64,000 bases of DNA, taken from assembly GCF_003002895.1 (NCBI RefSeq), contig NZ_PVTI01000002.1, positions 182,213 to 246,212 of the forward strand, in the 5' to 3' direction. Under the pieces are notes generated by a model that ran no database searches, was not told where the DNA came from, and saw nothing but the letters and a program-made list of their open reading frames with translations. The position numbers were made by a program, and so were the translations under genes. Source of the DNA: Knoellia remsis (GTDB lineage Bacteria > Actinomycetota > Actinomycetes > Actinomycetales > Dermatophilaceae). Of this stretch, positions 40,338 to 49,225 are shown one piece after another. Numbering within the stretch: the stretch's first letter is position 1; every line of letters starts with the position of its first letter.

Positions 40338-43300
40338 ATGCCGCGCATCGCACTCCTGTCGACCTCCGACACCGACCTGCTCTGTGCCCGCGCCAGCGGC
40401 GCCGACTACGTGTGGGCGAACCCGGCACGCTCGGGCCCGGACATGCTCGAGGCGGCGCTCGACGGCGCCCAGGTCGTCGTCGCGCGCATCCTCGGGTCGC
40501 CGCAGGACCTCCCGGTCGAGCTGTCGTCGGTGCGTGAGCGGGGCGTGCCGCTTGTCGTCCTCGGGGGCGAGCAGGCGCCGAACGCCGCGCTCATGGCCGA
40601 GTCGACCGCGCCCGCTGGGGTCGTCCACGAGGCGCATCGCTACCTCGCCCAGGGCGGGGCTGGCAACCTGCGCGAGCTGCACGGCTTCCTGTCGGACACC
40701 CTGCTCCTGAGCGGCGACACGTTCGCGCCGCCGACCGTGCTGCCGAGCTGGGGGACGCTGGAGCGTCCGCGCGACGGCGCGTCCGCGGACCCGGGCGAGG
40801 CGAACGGCACCCGACCGCGGGTCGCGGTGCTCTTCTACCGGGCCCAGTTCGCCGCCGGGAACACCGACTTCGCGCACGCCCTCGCCGACGCCGTCGACGC
40901 CGCTGGGGGAGTCGGTGTGCCGGTGTGGGCGACGTCGTTGCGGGACGCGTCCGACGACCTGCTCGAACACCTCGGCGGCTACGACGCCATCGTCACGACG
41001 GTCCTCGCCGCCGGCGGCACCCGCCCGGCCACCGCCTCGGCCGGCGAGGACGACGACAGCTGGAACGTCGCTGCCCTCGCCGCTCTCGACGTGCCGATCC
41101 TCCAGGGCCTCTGCCTCACGTGGAGCCGTGACGAGTGGGCCGGCTCGGACGACGGCATGTCGCCTCTCGACGTCGCGACGCAGGTCGCCGTGCCCGAGTT
41201 CGACGGACGGCTCATCACGGTGGCGTTCTCCTTCAAGGAGATCGACGCCGACGGGCTGCCGCACTACGTCGCCGACCCGGAGCGGTGCGCCCGCGTCGCC
41301 GGCATCGCCGTCGGCCACGCCCGGCTGCGGCACGTCCCGCCCGAGCAGCGACGGGTCGCCATCGTGCTGTCCGCGTACCCGACGAAGCACTCCCGGATCG
41401 GCAACGCCGTCGGTCTCGACACCCCCGTGTCGACGATCCGCCTGCTGCGCGCCATGCGCGAGGCGGGCTACGACCTCGGCGAGCGGGGCGGCATACCCGG
41501 CCTCGACGACGTCGAGCCCCGCGACGGCGAGTCGCTCGACACCACTGCGGGCAATGCGCTCGTCCACGCGCTCATCGCGGCCGGTGGGCAGGACCCCGAG
41601 TGGCTCACCGACGGCCAGCTCACCGAGCACCACGTGCGCATCCCCGCGAGCCGGTATGCCGCGTGGTTCGACGCGCTTCCGGCGGACCTTCGCGAGGCGA
41701 TGACGCAGGCGTGGGGTCAGGCTCCGGGGGAGCTCTTCGTCGACCACTCAGGTGCCAGCACCGCGGACGGCGAGGCCGAGATCGTCTCTGCCGCACTGCG
41801 ATCCGGCAACGTCGCCCTCCTCGTGCAGCCGCCGCGCGGGTTCGGCGAGAACCCCATCGCGATCTACCACGACCCCGACCTCGCGCCGACCCACCACTAC
41901 GTCGCGACCTACCGGTGGATCGAGGAGGAGTTCGGGGCCCACGCGATCGTCCACATGGGCAAGCACGGCAACCTCGAGTGGCTCCCGGGCAAGAACCTCG
42001 CGATGTCGTCCGCCTGCGGCACCGACGCCGCGCTCGGCTCGGTCCCGCTCATCTACCCGTTCCTCGTCAACGACCCGGGCGAGGGCACGCAGGCCAAGCG
42101 CCGCGCGCACGCCACCATCGTCGACCACCTCGTGCCGCCGATGGCGCGCGCGGAGTCCTACGGCGACATCGCCCGGCTCGAGCAGCTGCTCGACGAGTAC
42201 GGCAACGTCTCGGTCATGGACCCGGCGAAGGCGCCGGCCCTGCAGGGGGAGATCTGGACGCTGCTCCAGGCGGCGAAGCTCGACCAGGACCTCGGCCTCG
42301 AGGAGCGGCCCGACGAGGACGGCTTCGACGAGCTCGTCGGCCAGATCGACTACTGGCTGTGCGCGGTCAAGGATGTGCAGATCCGTGACGGGCTGCACGT
42401 CCTCGGCGAGGCACCCACGGGTGAGGCGCTCGAGAACCTCGTGCTCGCCGTCCTGCGTGCCGGGCAGGTCTTCGGCGGCGCGCGTGACGGGGTGCCGGGC
42501 CTACGGACTGCGCTCGGCCTGAGCGAAACCGGCGCGTCGACGAGCGACACGGACGCCGCCGAGGAGGTCGCCCGCCGTCTCGTCGCGGCCGTCGCCGCAC
42601 GCGGCTGGGACGTCGCCGCCGTCCCCGAGGTCGTCGCGACCGAGCTGGGTGCACCGAACGCGGGGGTCGAGGCCTCGCTGCGGTTCGCGTGCGACGAGGT
42701 CGTCCCGCGGCTCGCGGGCACGACGGGGGAGATCCCCATGGTCCTGCACGCCCTCGACGGCGGCTACGTCCCGGCCGGACCCTCCGGCTCGCCGCTGCGC
42801 GGGCTGGTCAACGTGCTGCCGACGGGGCGCAACTTCTACTCGGTCGACCCCAAGGCGATCCCGTCTCGCCTCGCCTACGAGACGGGCGTGGCCATGGCCG
42901 AGTCGCTGCTGGCGCGCTACCTCGAGGACGAGGGCGAGCTGCCGCGCTCGGTCGGTCTCTCGGCGTGGGGGACCTCGGCGATGCGCACCTCGGGCGACGA
43001 CATCGGCGAGGTGCTCGCGCTGCTCGGGGTCACTCCCGTCTGGGACGAACAGTCCCGCCGCGTCATCGGCCTCGAGGCGATCCCGCTCGAGGAGCTCGGC
43101 CGCCCGCGCATCGACGTCACGGTCCGCATCTCAGGGTTCTTCCGCGACGCGTTCCCGCACGTCATCAACCTCCTCGACGACGCCGTGGCGCTCGTCGTCG
43201 GCCTCGACGAGCCGCTCGACCAGAACCACCCCAAGGCGCACGCACTCGCCGACCTCGAGGTGCATGGTGACGAGCGGCGTTCTCGCACAAGGGTCTTCGG

Positions 43301-44003
43301 CTCCAAGCCGGGGTCGTACGGCGCGGGCATCCTCCAGGTCGTCGAGTCCGGGACCTGGCGCGACGACGCGGATCTCGCCGAGGTCTACACGTCCTGGGGT
43401 GGCTTCGCCTACGGCCGCGACCTCGACGGCGCACCCGCCCGCGACGACATGGAGCGCAACTACTCGCGCATCCAGGTCGCGGCCAAGAACGTCGACAACG
43501 TCGAGTCCGACATCCTCGACTCCGACGACTTCTTCCAGTACCACGGCGGCATGGTCGCGACGGTGCGGGCGCTCAGGGGAGCCAGCCCCGCGGCATACGT
43601 CGGGGACTCGACGACCACGTCGAACGTCCGCACGCGGACGCTGCAGGAGGAGACGAACCGGGTCTTCCGGGCGCGCGTGGTCAACCCGCGCTGGGTGGCC
43701 GCGATGCAGCGACACGGCTACAAGGGCGCGTTCGAGCTGGCAGCGACCGTCGACTACCTCTTCGGGTTCGACGCGACGGCGGGAGTCGTGCCGGACTGGA
43801 TGTACGACCGGATCGCGCACGACTACGTCCTCGACAAGACCAACCAGGACTTCATGCGGCACGCGAACCCCTGGGCGCTGCGCGGCATCGTCGAGAAGCT
43901 CTCGGAGGCGGCGGACCGCGGCCTGTGGGAGGAGCCGGACCCCGAGGTCATGGACGCGATGCGGCAGGTCTACCTCGACATCGAAGGCGACCTCGAGGAG
44001 TGA
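40338..44003 (+). CDS. cobN: Cobaltochelatase catalytic subunit
   Basis: A 1221-residue CobN that inserts Co(II) into hydrogenobyrinate diamide using ATP. Family blocks include AIVHMGKHGNLEWLPGKNLAMSS, NDPGEGTQAKRRAHATIVDHLVPPM and, late, ILDSDDFFQYHGGMVATVRAL. Length matches aerobic CobN. No CobS or CobT chelatase subunits occur in the window; the ChlI-ChlD fusion at 28.9-31.1 kb presumably powers it. ATG 40338 follows AAGGAG by 10 nt. Confidence 0.97.
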   Translation: MPRIALLSTSDTDLLCARASGADYVWANPARSGPDMLEAALDGAQVVVARILGSPQDLPVELSSVRERGVPLVVLGGEQAPNAALMAESTAPAGVVHEAHRYLAQGGAGNLRELHGFLSDTLLLSGDTFAPPTVLPSWGTLERPRDGASADPGEANGTRPRVAVLFYRAQFAAGNTDFAHALADAVDAAGGVGVPVWATSLRDASDDLLEHLGGYDAIVTTVLAAGGTRPATASAGEDDDSWNVAALAALDVPILQGLCLTWSRDEWAGSDDGMSPLDVATQVAVPEFDGRLITVAFSFKEIDADGLPHYVADPERCARVAGIAVGHARLRHVPPEQRRVAIVLSAYPTKHSRIGNAVGLDTPVSTIRLLRAMREAGYDLGERGGIPGLDDVEPRDGESLDTTAGNALVHALIAAGGQDPEWLTDGQLTEHHVRIPASRYAAWFDALPADLREAMTQAWGQAPGELFVDHSGASTADGEAEIVSAALRSGNVALLVQPPRGFGENPIAIYHDPDLAPTHHYVATYRWIEEEFGAHAIVHMGKHGNLEWLPGKNLAMSSACGTDAALGSVPLIYPFLVNDPGEGTQAKRRAHATIVDHLVPPMARAESYGDIARLEQLLDEYGNVSVMDPAKAPALQGEIWTLLQAAKLDQDLGLEERPDEDGFDELVGQIDYWLCAVKDVQIRDGLHVLGEAPTGEALENLVLAVLRAGQVFGGARDGVPGLRTALGLSETGASTSDTDAAEEVARRLVAAVAARGWDVAAVPEVVATELGAPNAGVEASLRFACDEVVPRLAGTTGEIPMVLHALDGGYVPAGPSGSPLRGLVNVLPTGRNFYSVDPKAIPSRLAYETGVAMAESLLARYLEDEGELPRSVGLSAWGTSAMRTSGDDIGEVLALLGVTPVWDEQSRRVIGLEAIPLEELGRPRIDVTVRISGFFRDAFPHVINLLDDAVALVVGLDEPLDQNHPKAHALADLEVHGDERRSRTRVFGSKPGSYGAGILQVVESGTWRDDADLAEVYTSWGGFAYGRDLDGAPARDDMERNYSRIQVAAKNVDNVESDILDSDDFFQYHGGMVATVRALRGASPAAYVGDSTTTSNVRTRTLQEETNRVFRARVVNPRWVAAMQRHGYKGAFELAATVDYLFGFDATAGVVPDWMYDRIAHDYVLDKTNQDFMRHANPWALRGIVEKLSEAADRGLWEEPDPEVMDAMRQVYLDIEGDLEE

Positions 44004-44005
44004 GC

Positions 44006-45799
44006 ATGGCCGACCGCGACGCCTGGCCCCGGCCGCGACCGCTCGTCGGTGACGCCTCGAGCGCCCGGGAGCGGGCCGCAGACCCGGCGGGGTGGGCCTT
44101 CGCGCCCGAGGTGGTGACCGCCCTCGACGACGTCATCGCGGGACGGCGGGACATCCGCCGGTTCCGGCCCGACCCGGTGCCCGAGGACCTGCTCACCGAG
44201 GTCCTCACCGCCGGCCATCAAGCGCCGTCGGTCGGGCACTCGCAGCCGTGGCGGTTCATCGTCGTGCGCGACCCGTCGACGCGGGACCGGGCCGCGCACC
44301 TCGCCGACCGGGCTCGCCTCGACCAGGCAGCGCAGCTGACGAACGAGCGGGCGGCGCGCATGCTCGACCTCAAGCTCGAGGGCCTGCGCGAGGCGCCCGT
44401 CGGGGTCGTCGTCGTGTGCGACCGGCGGACCCCCGCCGCGGGGGTGCTCGGCCGGGCGACGTTCCCCGACGCCGACCTGTGGTCGTGCGCGTGCGCCATC
44501 GAGAACATGTGGCTCGCCGCTCGCGCCCGCGGGCTCGGGATGGGCTGGGTGACGCTCTTCGACCCGGATGCGCTCTCGGCCCTGCTCGACCTGCCCGAGG
44601 GTGTCGTGCCGATGGGCTGGATGTGCCTCGGCTGGCCGGACGAGCGGCCACCTGCGCCGGGGCTCGAGCGGGCGGCGTGGTCGCGTCGTATGCCGCTCGC
44701 GGACGTGGTGATGCACGACCGCTGGCGGGACGAGGCGGGTGCTGGACCGACCCAGCCGGTGTCGCATCTCGATACACGGGCCGAACGCGCCGGTCGGGCT
44801 GACGCCCTGCCACCGGAGTCCCTCGTCTCGGCGACGGATGACGCGGACGCGTTGCTCTCACCGCCAGAGTCCCTCGGTGTCCTCGACCGGGTCGTCAGCC
44901 GCGTGGAGGCCCTGGGCCGGGGGCGCACCCCCCTCAGCGGGACCCTCGTCCTCGCCGGTGCAGCGCACCCCGTCAGTGGGCTGGGGGTGAGCGCCTTCGA
45001 CGACCGGGTGACCCGTGACGTCCTCGAGGCGGCCGCTGCCGGGGAGTCGATGGGGGCGGTCAGCGCCCGCTCGGCCGGGCTCGGCGTCGTCGTCGTCGAC
45101 GCTGGCGTGCCCGGGAACTCCGCCGTGCGCGGTGCTCTCGCCGCGCGGCCCGAGCACCCACGCGGCGACCTGGCGACGAGCGACGCGCTCGACCGGCACG
45201 ACGTCGACCAGCTCCTCGACATCGGTCGCCGGATCGGTCAGGGGGCGGCACGCACCGGTCTCGTCGCCCTGGGGGAGGTCGGCATCGGCAACACCACCGT
45301 CGCCGCGGCCCTTGCCTGTGCCGTGACCGGGCTCTCGCCTCGGGATGCCGTGGGAGTCGGGGCGGGCGCCGACGCCGACATCGTCGAGCGCAAGCGGGCC
45401 GTCGTGGAACAGGCCCTGAGCCGCTGCGGCCCTCGCGTGGAGGCGTGGCGGGACGACCCGGCAGACCTCCTGGTGGCCCTCGGCGGCGCCGAGATCGCCG
45501 TCCTCACCGGCGTCGTCCTCGGGGCAGCCGGCGCCGGCGCTCCCGTCATCCTCGACGGGCTCGCCGGGTCGCTGCCCGGGGTCCTCGCGGCCGCGCTCGA
45601 CCCGGCGGTGCAGGGCCATCTCGTCGCCGGTCAGCGCAGCCGTGAGCTCGCGCACGACGCGGTGCTGCGGGCCCTCGGACTCGAGCCGCTGCTCTCGCTG
45701 CGACTTCGCTCGGGGGAGGGCGTGGGCGCCTGTCTCGCGGCCTCGCTCGTCCTCCAGGGGATGCGGATCAGGCGCGGGGTGGCGCGGACGGCACCGTGA
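44006..45799 (+). CDS. bluB-cobT: BluB-CobT fusion: DMB synthase plus NaMN:DMB phosphoribosyltransferase
   Basis: One 597-residue frame. Residues 35-240 are BluB, the FMN-consuming enzyme that makes 5,6-dimethylbenzimidazole (RRDIRRFRPDPVPEDLL, APSVGHSQPWRFIVV, GLGMGWVTLFD). After a linker (about 245-285), residues 290-597 are CobT: EVGIGNTTVAAALACA (424-439) and the catalytic-region SGEGVGACLA (Glu571). The CobT part is somewhat short at its N-terminus. Fusing synthesis and activation of DMB would commit the cell to DMB-type cobalamin. ATG 44006 is 3 nt after the cobN stop. Confidence 0.94.
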   Translation: MADRDAWPRPRPLVGDASSARERAADPAGWAFAPEVVTALDDVIAGRRDIRRFRPDPVPEDLLTEVLTAGHQAPSVGHSQPWRFIVVRDPSTRDRAAHLADRARLDQAAQLTNERAARMLDLKLEGLREAPVGVVVVCDRRTPAAGVLGRATFPDADLWSCACAIENMWLAARARGLGMGWVTLFDPDALSALLDLPEGVVPMGWMCLGWPDERPPAPGLERAAWSRRMPLADVVMHDRWRDEAGAGPTQPVSHLDTRAERAGRADALPPESLVSATDDADALLSPPESLGVLDRVVSRVEALGRGRTPLSGTLVLAGAAHPVSGLGVSAFDDRVTRDVLEAAAAGESMGAVSARSAGLGVVVVDAGVPGNSAVRGALAARPEHPRGDLATSDALDRHDVDQLLDIGRRIGQGAARTGLVALGEVGIGNTTVAAALACAVTGLSPRDAVGVGAGADADIVERKRAVVEQALSRCGPRVEAWRDDPADLLVALGGAEIAVLTGVVLGAAGAGAPVILDGLAGSLPGVLAAALDPAVQGHLVAGQRSRELAHDAVLRALGLEPLLSLRLRSGEGVGACLAASLVLQGMRIRRGVARTAP

Positions 45800-46562
45800 G
45801 GGCGTAGGTGTCCATGACCCAACCGTGCTCCTCGCGCAGCCCGGCGCGCAGCCGGGCGATCTCGTCGATGACGTCGGCGAGGCGTCCGGAGCGCAGAACC
45901 TGTTGTGGCAGACCGAGATACGCGCCCCAGTGGATGACGATGCCGGGGTCGCGCGAGACGAGCTCGCGGCAGGTCAGGTGCCCGTCGAGCATGACGACGA
46001 CGGTGCCGAGCTGTGGTGACCATTCGTCGAGCAGGCGTCGCCCGGTCGTGACGTGCACCGGCTGCCCGATGCCGTTGAGCACGATCCGGTGCTCGGCGGC
46101 GAGGACCTGGATCGCCGAGATCCCGGCGACGACGCGGACGTCGAGCGGGATCCGGGTGCGGATGGCGTCGACGATCCGGATGGTGCTGTCGTAGAACGCG
46201 GGGTCGCCCCATACAAGGAAACCCACCGTCTCGCCCTCGGGCAGGGCCTCGATGATCTCGGCGTAGCGGTCCGCGCGCGCCGCGTGCCACGCGTCGACCC
46301 CGCTGCGGTATGCCGCCTTGTCCCGTTCCGCGTCCGGCCCGCGTTCGGGGTCGGGCACCTCGACGATGCGGAATGACCCCTCGTCGAGAAGCTCCTCGCA
46401 GATCGCCCGGCGGACGGCGACGAGCTCGTCCTTGACCTCACCCTTGTCGGCGACGAGGAAGACGTCGCACTCGCGCATCGCCTCGACGGCCTGGCCGGTG
46501 ACGTGGGCGGGGGAGCCGGTGCCGATGCCGATGACGCGAACCTGTCGTGGGGAGAGGGTCAT
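45768..46562 (-). CDS. cobF: Precorrin-6A synthase (deacetylating)
   Basis: A 264-residue tetrapyrrole methylase acting at C1 with loss of acetate, found only in the aerobic pathway. It opens VRVIGIGTGSPAHVTGQAVEAM and carries FLVWGDPAFYDSTIRIVD and VVAGISAIQVLAAEHRIVLNGIG. Its 3' end overlaps that of bluB-cobT by 32 bp on opposite strands. The ATG overlaps the cobQ stop. Confidence 0.95.
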   Translation of the reverse strand: MTLSPRQVRVIGIGTGSPAHVTGQAVEAMRECDVFLVADKGEVKDELVAVRRAICEELLDEGSFRIVEVPDPERGPDAERDKAAYRSGVDAWHAARADRYAEIIEALPEGETVGFLVWGDPAFYDSTIRIVDAIRTRIPLDVRVVAGISAIQVLAAEHRIVLNGIGQPVHVTTGRRLLDEWSPQLGTVVVMLDGHLTCRELVSRDPGIVIHWGAYLGLPQQVLRSGRLADVIDEIARLRAGLREEHGWVMDTYALTVPSAPPRA

Positions 46563-47998
46563 TCGAGAGTCAGCTCCAACAGTGCGTCGTGGTCCAGGTG
46601 CTCACCGACGGCGTCGGCGAGGAGGTCGATCATGGACTCCCGGCGGGCGGCGAACCCGGGCGCCGTCGGGTCGGGGGTCCACGCCGACCCCGCAGCGGTG
46701 GCGACCTCGGCGAGCCAGGCGCGGCGGAAGTCGTCGCACTCCAGGGTGCCGTGCCAGATCGTCCCCCAGACGGCACCGGTCGCCGTCCCGCCGGGGAACG
46801 CGCCGTCGTCCTCGACCACCCCGTGGTGGATCTCGTAGCCCTCGACGAGATGACCTCGCCACTCGCCCGTGGGTCGCGCCAGGACCTTCTCGGCGGCGAA
46901 CGTCACCGTGGTCGGCAGCAGCCCCAACCCGTCGACCCGACTCGCCGTCGCGCTCTCGACGGGGTCGTCGATCCACTGCGCGAGCATCTCGTAGCCGCCA
47001 CAGATCCCGAGAACGGGGCGGCCGTGCCCGGCACGCCACGCCACGACCTCGGCGAGGCCCGACGAGCGCAACCAGCCGAGGTCACTCACCGTGGCCCGCG
47101 AACCCGGCAGGACGAGCAGGTCCGCCTCGCGGCACACGTCGAGGTCGGTCGTCACCCGCACGTCGACCCCCGGCTCGGCGGCCAGCGCGTCGACGTCGGT
47201 CGCGTTCGACGTGCGCGGGAAGCGCACGACGGCGACCGACAGCCGGCCTGCGCGGTCGTCGGCCGCCGGGCGCCAGCGACCCACCGACAGGGCGTCCTCG
47301 GAGTCCAGCCACACCCCGTCGAGCCACGGCAGGACGCCGAGGGACGGCATGCCGGTCCGCTCCGTCACCACGTCGAGACCGGGCGCGAGCACCGAGGCGT
47401 CACCGCGGAACTTGTTGACGACGTAGGCGCGCAGCAGCGCACGGTCGGCCTCGTCGACGAGCCCCCAGGTGCCGTAGAGCGCGGCCAGCGCACCGCCACG
47501 GTCGATGTCTGCGACGAGCAGGGTCGGCAGCGAGAAGCGTTGCGCCAGACCGAGATTCACGTAGTCGCCCGCACGCAGGTTGACCTCCGCGGGCGACCCG
47601 GCACCCTCGGCGACGACGAGGTCGACGGACGCTGACAGCTCCTCGAACGCCGCGAACGCCGCCTCCGCCAGGTGCCGGCGTCCCGTGGCGTACTCGCCGG
47701 CGACGAGCTCACCGGCGGGGCGTCCCCGCAGCACGACGAACGCCCGCCGGTCGCTGCCCGGCTTGAGCAGCACCGGGTTGTGCACGGCGCTCGGCTCGAC
47801 CCCGGCAGCGACGCACTGCAGCCACTGGGCCCGCCCGATCTCGGAGCCGTCTCGGCACACCATCGAGTTGTTCGACATGTTCTGCGCCTTGAACGGCGCG
47901 ACCCGGATTCCCTGCCGCGACCACAGGCGACACAGGGCCGTGACGACGATGGACTTGCCGGCATCGGAGCTCGTCCCCGTCACCAGCAGTCCCGACAC
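46559..47998 (-). CDS. cobQ: Cobyric acid synthase (glutamine-hydrolysing)
   Basis: A 479-residue amidotransferase adding the b, d, e and g amides. The N-terminal dethiobiotin-synthetase-like ATPase has GTSSDAGKS (8-16) and FKAQNMSNNS; the glutaminase domain has Cys333 (LGICGGYEML) and His416 (WGTIWHGTLE). GTG 47998 lies 7 nt behind a TAGACT -10 box on the minus strand. It is transcribed with cobF. Confidence 0.96.
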   Translation of the reverse strand: MSGLLVTGTSSDAGKSIVVTALCRLWSRQGIRVAPFKAQNMSNNSMVCRDGSEIGRAQWLQCVAAGVEPSAVHNPVLLKPGSDRRAFVVLRGRPAGELVAGEYATGRRHLAEAAFAAFEELSASVDLVVAEGAGSPAEVNLRAGDYVNLGLAQRFSLPTLLVADIDRGGALAALYGTWGLVDEADRALLRAYVVNKFRGDASVLAPGLDVVTERTGMPSLGVLPWLDGVWLDSEDALSVGRWRPAADDRAGRLSVAVVRFPRTSNATDVDALAAEPGVDVRVTTDLDVCREADLLVLPGSRATVSDLGWLRSSGLAEVVAWRAGHGRPVLGICGGYEMLAQWIDDPVESATASRVDGLGLLPTTVTFAAEKVLARPTGEWRGHLVEGYEIHHGVVEDDGAFPGGTATGAVWGTIWHGTLECDDFRRAWLAEVATAAGSAWTPDPTAPGFAARRESMIDLLADAVGEHLDHDALLELTLE

Positions 47999-48005
47999 GT
48001 CGCGG

Positions 48006-48025
48006 AGTCTACGCAGCCCTACAGT
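48006..48025. promoter_or_regulatory. Overlapping divergent -10 boxes for cobQ and the phosphatase gene
   Basis: TAGACT on the minus strand (48011-48006) ends 7 nt before GTG 47998, and TACAGT on the plus strand (48020-48025) ends 6 nt before GTG 48032. Only 8 bp separate the two boxes, so polymerases cannot bind both at once. Confidence 0.55.
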
Positions 48026-48031
48026 GGGCGC

Positions 48032-48604
48032 GTGCGCCCGCTCACTCTCCACCTCGTCCGGCACGGGCAGTCCGAGTGGAACGTCGAGGGCCGCCTCCAG
48101 GGTCAGACCGCGCACCCCGGTCTCACGCCCCTCGGTGTCGAGCAGGCACACGAGGCCGCTGCGACGCTCGCCGAGCGCATCGACGGCAGCGTGACCGTCG
48201 TGACGAGCGACCTCGTCCGGGCGCGACGGACCGCCGAGATCGTCGCGAGGGTGCTCGGCGTCGAGGTCGTCGCCGATCCCGACCTGCGGGAGCAGGCGCT
48301 GGGCCGGCTCGAGGGGCGGCTGACCGCGGACCTCGTCGCCGAGCCGACACCCGAGGGCCAGCACGTCAGCGAGGTCCGCTGGGGCGGGGGAGAGAGCCTG
48401 CGCGACGTGCACGAGCGCCTCGCCGCGCCGATCCAGCGAGCCCGCGACGCGGCATACGACCACGTCGTCTGGGTCACCCACGGTGACACGATGCGGGTCG
48501 CCCTCGCGCGCCTCGCCGGCCGCAGCCACCGCGAGGTCGACTGGGAGCCGATTCCCAACGGGGCCATCGTCTCCGTGACGGTGCTACGCCCGGTGCGCGC
48601 ATGA
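48032..48604 (+). CDS. Histidine phosphatase, possible alpha-ribazole phosphatase
   Basis: A 190-residue phosphoglycerate-mutase-fold protein: LVRHGQSEWN with catalytic His11, Arg in DLVRARRTAEIV, and second His in VWVTHGDTMRV. Family members include CobC (alpha-ribazole-5'-phosphate phosphatase), which would complete cobalamin synthesis; its place beside cobQ and a shared promoter region fit this. Substrate cannot be told from motifs alone. Confidence 0.82.
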   Translation: MRPLTLHLVRHGQSEWNVEGRLQGQTAHPGLTPLGVEQAHEAAATLAERIDGSVTVVTSDLVRARRTAEIVARVLGVEVVADPDLREQALGRLEGRLTADLVAEPTPEGQHVSEVRWGGGESLRDVHERLAAPIQRARDAAYDHVVWVTHGDTMRVALARLAGRSHREVDWEPIPNGAIVSVTVLRPVRA

Positions 48605-49221
48605 CCGGCTCCGTCTGGTACGCCGCCTACGGCAGCAACCTCGACCGCGACCGCTTCCTCACGTATGTCCGCGGCGGTCGGCCGCCGGGCGCGTCCCGCA
48701 CCTACGTCGGTGCCCGTGACACCCGCGAGCCGCGCGAGGACCGTCCGTTCACCATGCCCGGGCAGGTCTTCTTCGGCTGGGAGTCGCCGACGTGGGGTGG
48801 TGGCATCGCCTTCTACGACGTCGACTCCGGAGGCACCGCCCTGGCGCGGGCCTACCTGCTCACCACGCAGCAGTTCGCGGACGTCGCGGCGCAGGAGATG
48901 CACCGCGAGCCCGGCGTCGACCTCGACCTGGCGCACGTCCTCGAGCACGCCCGACACGACACCGGCCCGGGCCGCTACGAGTCGCTGCACCTCGTCGGTG
49001 AGCTCGACGGCGATCCCGTCCTCACCTTCACGACACCCGATCCGACTGCGCTGCAACGCAACCCGCCCGTCGCGGCCTACGTCGTGACGGTCGCGTGCGG
49101 GCTCCGCGAGGCGCACGGTCTCGACGACGGCGCGCTCACGGCATACCTCATGGGGTGCCCGGGAGTGGCCGATGGCTGGACCGAGCGTGCCCTGCGGGAC
49201 GTCATCGCCGCGACACACTGA
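48601..49221 (+). CDS. Gamma-glutamylcyclotransferase-like protein
   Basis: A 206-residue protein starting with the GGCT signature YAAYGSNLDRDRF (7-19), which forms the substrate-binding loop in gamma-glutamylcyclotransferases. The rest (PGQVFFGWESPTWGGGIAFYD) is a common actinobacterial form, often mislabelled in databases. The catalytic Glu is not obvious. ATG 48601 overlaps the phosphatase stop. It may act on gamma-glutamyl peptides. Confidence 0.72.
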   Translation: MTGSVWYAAYGSNLDRDRFLTYVRGGRPPGASRTYVGARDTREPREDRPFTMPGQVFFGWESPTWGGGIAFYDVDSGGTALARAYLLTTQQFADVAAQEMHREPGVDLDLAHVLEHARHDTGPGRYESLHLVGELDGDPVLTFTTPDPTALQRNPPVAAYVVTVACGLREAHGLDDGALTAYLMGCPGVADGWTERALRDVIAATH

Positions 49222-49225
49222 CGCG

